Shown here piece by piece: positions 61,093 to 64,000 of a stretch of DNA of 64,000 bases (positions are counted from its first letter, which is position 1; every line of letters begins with the position of its first letter). The stretch comes from G963667075 sp963667075. GTDB taxonomy: Bacteria; Pseudomonadota; Alphaproteobacteria; Micavibrionales; Micavibrionaceae. Position numbers and translations under genes: made by a program. Below the pieces are notes generated by a model that was not told the origin of the DNA, made no database searches, and saw nothing but the letters and a program-made list of their open reading frames with translations. Location of the stretch: NCBI GenBank assembly GCA_963667075.1, contig OY762938.1, forward strand, positions 372,001-436,000. Direction: 5' to 3'.

Positions 61093-61989
61093 ATGAACTT
61101 TATAAGAAAAGACTCAAAAGAATGTGGTTTCACGCTTGTTGAAATGGGCCTTGCGCTTCTTGTTTTTAGTATTGTTGTATCGGGGCTTTTGTCTCTGCTC
61201 AACATTATTTCTTCCTCACAGAATAAAAAGACGACGCAATCCAATATAGCGGTTATTGAACACGCGCTTAAAAATTATCTGGTTAGAAACAACCGTAAAT
61301 ACCCATGCCCTGCACAAGGAAATCTCGCTGTGGATGCACCAAACTTTGGAGAAGAGAGATGTGCTGCCCTTTGCTCAACCCCAGGCAGTGTCTGTATCGG
61401 CGTTGTCCCAGTACGTGCCCTGCAACTTGCCGACAATTATATGTTTGACGCATATGGAAACCGAATAACGTATGCTGTTACACAGGCCGTAACCACCGAT
61501 GGTAATGCAAATGGCATCATACGCGTTGAACATGACGGTGCCGCAACGCCAACAACCGGCGTGAAGTACATTGTGCTGAGTCATGGGGAAGACGGGTCAG
61601 GTGCATGGACACATGCCGGTAAAGCTCATTGGAATAGTAATTGCGCCAGTCAGGCCGTTCAGGGAAAAGATTATAAAAACTGCGATGGTAACAACACCGT
61701 TTTTGCGAGAACCTTTCAAACATCAAACGCTGGTACAGCAAATCAATATGATGATTTCCTCAGTTGGGGCAAAGCCAGCACAGTCGAGGATAACGAATGT
61801 GTAACAATGGAACTCGCTGCCTGTCCTGCTGGATGGACACAAGAAGGCGCGTCCTTTCCTGGTGTAGGTAAGCCGATTGTCCATAGTCACACAAATACGA
61901 CACACAGCATGACGGGTGCTGGCACCATACAAACCCAAATTGGCTGGGAAAATGTAGATTTTGTCATTTGTTGCAGGAGTTTGAACTAG
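61093..61989 (+). CDS. Pseudopilin-like protein 1 (prepilin N-terminus)
   Basis: 298 aa. Type IV pilin-like leader ending in CG followed by FTLVEMGLALLVFSIVVSG (prepilin cleavage site and Glu+5 present). The periplasmic domain carries YPCPAQGN, DAYGNRITYAVT, LSHGEDGSGAWTHAG and a Cys-rich end (VICCRS), shared with the two genes after it. GGA lies before the ATG at 61093. Likely a minor pseudopilin or surface pilin; cysteines probably form disulphides. Confidence 0.85.
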   Translation: MNFIRKDSKECGFTLVEMGLALLVFSIVVSGLLSLLNIISSSQNKKTTQSNIAVIEHALKNYLVRNNRKYPCPAQGNLAVDAPNFGEERCAALCSTPGSVCIGVVPVRALQLADNYMFDAYGNRITYAVTQAVTTDGNANGIIRVEHDGAATPTTGVKYIVLSHGEDGSGAWTHAGKAHWNSNCASQAVQGKDYKNCDGNNTVFARTFQTSNAGTANQYDDFLSWGKASTVEDNECVTMELAACPAGWTQEGASFPGVGKPIVHSHTNTTHSMTGAGTIQTQIGWENVDFVICCRSLN

Positions 61990-62047
61990 GCTTTATCACC
62001 ATATAAAATTAGTGGCGTATGGTTTTTACAGAGTAGGAACATAAAAT

Positions 62048-63034
62048 ATGGACAGACAAAAAAGCAATACAAGAAACGATGGCTTTACGTTAATTGAAGC
62101 CGCCGTTGTTGTGGCTATTTTTGGCTTCATTATAGCCTCTATGCTTTCTATATTTGAGCAATCAAAACGGTTGCGAGACAGAGAGATAACACACAACAAT
62201 ATCGCGACAATCGAGGAATCTTTACGTGAATATGCCATATCTAATAATGGCTACTACCCCTGCCCAGCACGCCCAAACATCGGTGTAGATGATAATGCTA
62301 CAGGAAATGGCTTTGGCGTAGCAGATTGCGGCACATGCGCTGGGAACATCTGCACCGGCTCTGTTCCCACACGCACGGTTGGTATTTCAGACGCTCACAT
62401 GCTTGATTCGTATGGTAACCGATTCACGTATGCTGTAACCAGAACATTTGGTATAGATTCAACACCAGCACCAGCAGCCGTACCGCCTATTGTTGGCTCT
62501 CTTACTGTTGAACTTGGCGTAGGTGGCGGCATGGACCAGACCGGTGTCCAGTTTGTCATTGTCAGTCATGGCCCAGATGGTTCAGGATCGTGGACCAGAT
62601 CAGGTATTCAAAACCAAAACAGCAATTGTGCTGCCGCAACACAAGGGGAAGATAAGGAAAATTGTGATAATGACAGCACATTCCGTACAACGTTTCTCTT
62701 TTCAAGAGAGGATGGCGCTGCAACACAGTATGATGATTCCATCACCTGGCATAACGCCTATGGTGAGAATGACAAATCCTGCATATATTTACGTCAAACA
62801 AACTGCAAATCGCCCTGGGAAGAAGAAGTCTCTCTTAGCGTTCCTATAGGCCCCCTATCCTTAAGTAATAACAATAACATTACTGACATTGATCTGTCCG
62901 CAACAGGCAATCACATTATTGGTTTTGCTGCAAACATCGAAAATCAAAACATCACAACACAGCACAACCCAGCCTCCGGCGGGCGCTGGAACCGTACGGC
63001 ACCACAAAAAATATGTTGCCAGGGAAGCTTCTAA
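62048..63034 (+). CDS. Pseudopilin-like protein 2
   Basis: 328 aa, paralog of the preceding gene, 58 bp apart. Leader RNDG then FTLIEAAVVVAIFGFIIASM, with Glu+5. The same blocks occur in the same order: YPCPARPN, LDSYGNRFTYAVT, VSHGPDGSGSWTRSG and KICCQGS. Longer Asn-rich C-terminal part. Same operon. Confidence 0.87.
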   Translation: MDRQKSNTRNDGFTLIEAAVVVAIFGFIIASMLSIFEQSKRLRDREITHNNIATIEESLREYAISNNGYYPCPARPNIGVDDNATGNGFGVADCGTCAGNICTGSVPTRTVGISDAHMLDSYGNRFTYAVTRTFGIDSTPAPAAVPPIVGSLTVELGVGGGMDQTGVQFVIVSHGPDGSGSWTRSGIQNQNSNCAAATQGEDKENCDNDSTFRTTFLFSREDGAATQYDDSITWHNAYGENDKSCIYLRQTNCKSPWEEEVSLSVPIGPLSLSNNNNITDIDLSATGNHIIGFAANIENQNITTQHNPASGGRWNRTAPQKICCQGSF

Positions 63035-63054
63035 ATTTAAGGAAAGCATAAATT

Positions 63055-64000
63055 ATGAAACATACTACGATAACAAGCACTGAATCTGGATATGGACTTT
63101 TGGGACAGGCTATCGCTTTATCTGTTTTTTCGATGATGACCCTTTCCCTTTTTGCTATCATGGGTACGTACACATCTCTGACAAAAAATTTAGAAACAAA
63201 GCGCTCTATATTGGAAATTGAACGCACGGTCATGGCCTATGCCGATGCTAATGGCCACTATCCATGTCCTGCCAATATTTCTTTGTCCTCTGAGGACGTT
63301 AATTTCGGTATCGCCACCGCCTGTGGCAGTGCGCCAGGCTCTTTTTCCAGTGGTATGATTCCTATAAAAACGCTTGCCCTTCCCCATGATATGGCCCTAG
63401 ATGCCTATGGAAACAGACTGCGGTACATTGTGTCCGGCCCACACACAGCAAACAAACTAGCCAACGACGTCAGTGCTATCCAGTTAAAAGACACCAATCT
63501 AACGATAGCAAAACCGGATTTTATAATCCTTAGTCACGGTAAAAACGGAAACGGTGCTATCTCTAAATTTGGGATCTCTGCCCCCTGTTCTATAGGGCAG
63601 GATCAAGAAAACTGCGACGGTGACGCTGTCTTTACACAAACCATTGAAACATCATCACGTTTGACCAATTATTTTGATGATGTTGTTGCCTATAGAAAAA
63701 AATGGTATGGACCAGACACAGAATGCGTAGTCATCCCCCCCAGAATAGTGTCTGGCGGCATGCCTACGGCAGGCCTGGGGAACCAATTATTCAACATAGT
63801 CTACGCTCATGGACAATGCCCATCCGGCTGGGATCAGGTTCATGAGTTCTCTTCCGTCTACGCCGGTCCATCTACCAATCAACAAAGGAAAATCACCATA
63901 CAAACAGGTGCCACATGCAACCCAACTTTCACATGCTATGTAAAAAACACAATCGCTAAGGCATGTACATTAGGATGGAACCCCAGATACTGTAGAGTGA
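63055..64000 (+). CDS. Pseudopilin-like protein 3, 3' end outside window
   Basis: 315 codons visible, no stop. The leader ends TESG and is followed by YGLLGQAIALSVFSMMTLSL, which lacks the usual Glu+5 (Gln/Gly there) although the rest of the helix is kept. Shared blocks: YPCPANISL, LDAYGNRLRYIVS, LSHGKNGNGAI. Rich in Cys toward the end. AAGGAAAG lies before the ATG; 20 bp after gene 2. Tandem triplication is evident. Confidence 0.85.
   Translation, partial: MKHTTITSTESGYGLLGQAIALSVFSMMTLSLFAIMGTYTSLTKNLETKRSILEIERTVMAYADANGHYPCPANISLSSEDVNFGIATACGSAPGSFSSGMIPIKTLALPHDMALDAYGNRLRYIVSGPHTANKLANDVSAIQLKDTNLTIAKPDFIILSHGKNGNGAISKFGISAPCSIGQDQENCDGDAVFTQTIETSSRLTNYFDDVVAYRKKWYGPDTECVVIPPRIVSGGMPTAGLGNQLFNIVYAHGQCPSGWDQVHEFSSVYAGPSTNQQRKITIQTGATCNPTFTCYVKNTIAKACTLGWNPRYCRV

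Noticed and set aside
1..64000. CRISPR arrays, rRNA genes, complete insertion sequences
   Set aside because: No regularly spaced repeats, rRNA or transposase genes were seen on either strand.

Overview
This window looks like chromosome from an alphaproteobacterium with moderately low G+C. The evidence is the dnaK-J-dnaJ-dapB block, the fabI-aroC pair with pdxH close by, an alphaproteobacterial adenosine kinase, a COQ9-like TetR protein, an RpoH-type promoter in front of dnaK, and XRE/ArdA/HigBA accessory genes of alphaproteobacterial type. A Micavibrio-like or Rhodospirillales-like lineage is a guess from the pseudopilin set and the small lipoproteins; the sequence alone does not settle it.

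Layout. 1-10.8 kb: housekeeping genes (partial sppA, aroC, fabI, pdxH, htpG), several lineage-specific proteins, a zincin-fold protein that has lost its HExxH motif, and a CheY-like/CheE-like pair. 10.8-21.5 kb: a dispersed palindromic repeat, two PfkB sugar kinases around a TetR regulator, a macro-domain protein, an orphan peptide-binding protein, a GT9 glycosyltransferase, a HAD phosphatase, pyruvate phosphate dikinase and a GNAT. 21.5-35 kb: single-chain glycyl-tRNA synthetase, the dnaK/J/dnaJ chaperone block, dapB (apparently leaderless) next to a small divergent transcript, the DNA repair genes ogt and nth head to head, an NTN hydrolase, a bactofilin and uvrC.

36-53 kb is an accessory region. 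It opens with a tyrosine integrase lying between a duplicated promoter plus 5' half of tRNA-Leu and the complete tRNA-Leu(UAA) gene. That tRNA gene is interrupted by a 231-nt group I intron at U34/A35. It continues with an unusual type I restriction-modification operon: HsdR without its second helicase domain, a one-TRD HsdS, an unknown 352-aa protein between hsdS and hsdM, and a coupled 56-aa ORF. After that come an esterase, a double left-handed beta-helix protein, an XRE regulator with a 28-bp palindrome, a broken virB2-like pilin gene fused to a truncated membrane gene, a HigBA toxin-antitoxin pair with a clear operator, an ArdA-like antirestriction fragment, and a two-module AAA+ ATPase with two membrane proteins. 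This reads as the worn remains of one or more integrated or conjugative elements.

53.8-64 kb returns to core genes (CinA-like, map, radC, purB, a secreted cyclophilin), a second copy of the palindromic repeat, a group of small membrane proteins and lipoproteins, and then three tandem pseudopilin-like genes, the last of which runs off the right edge.
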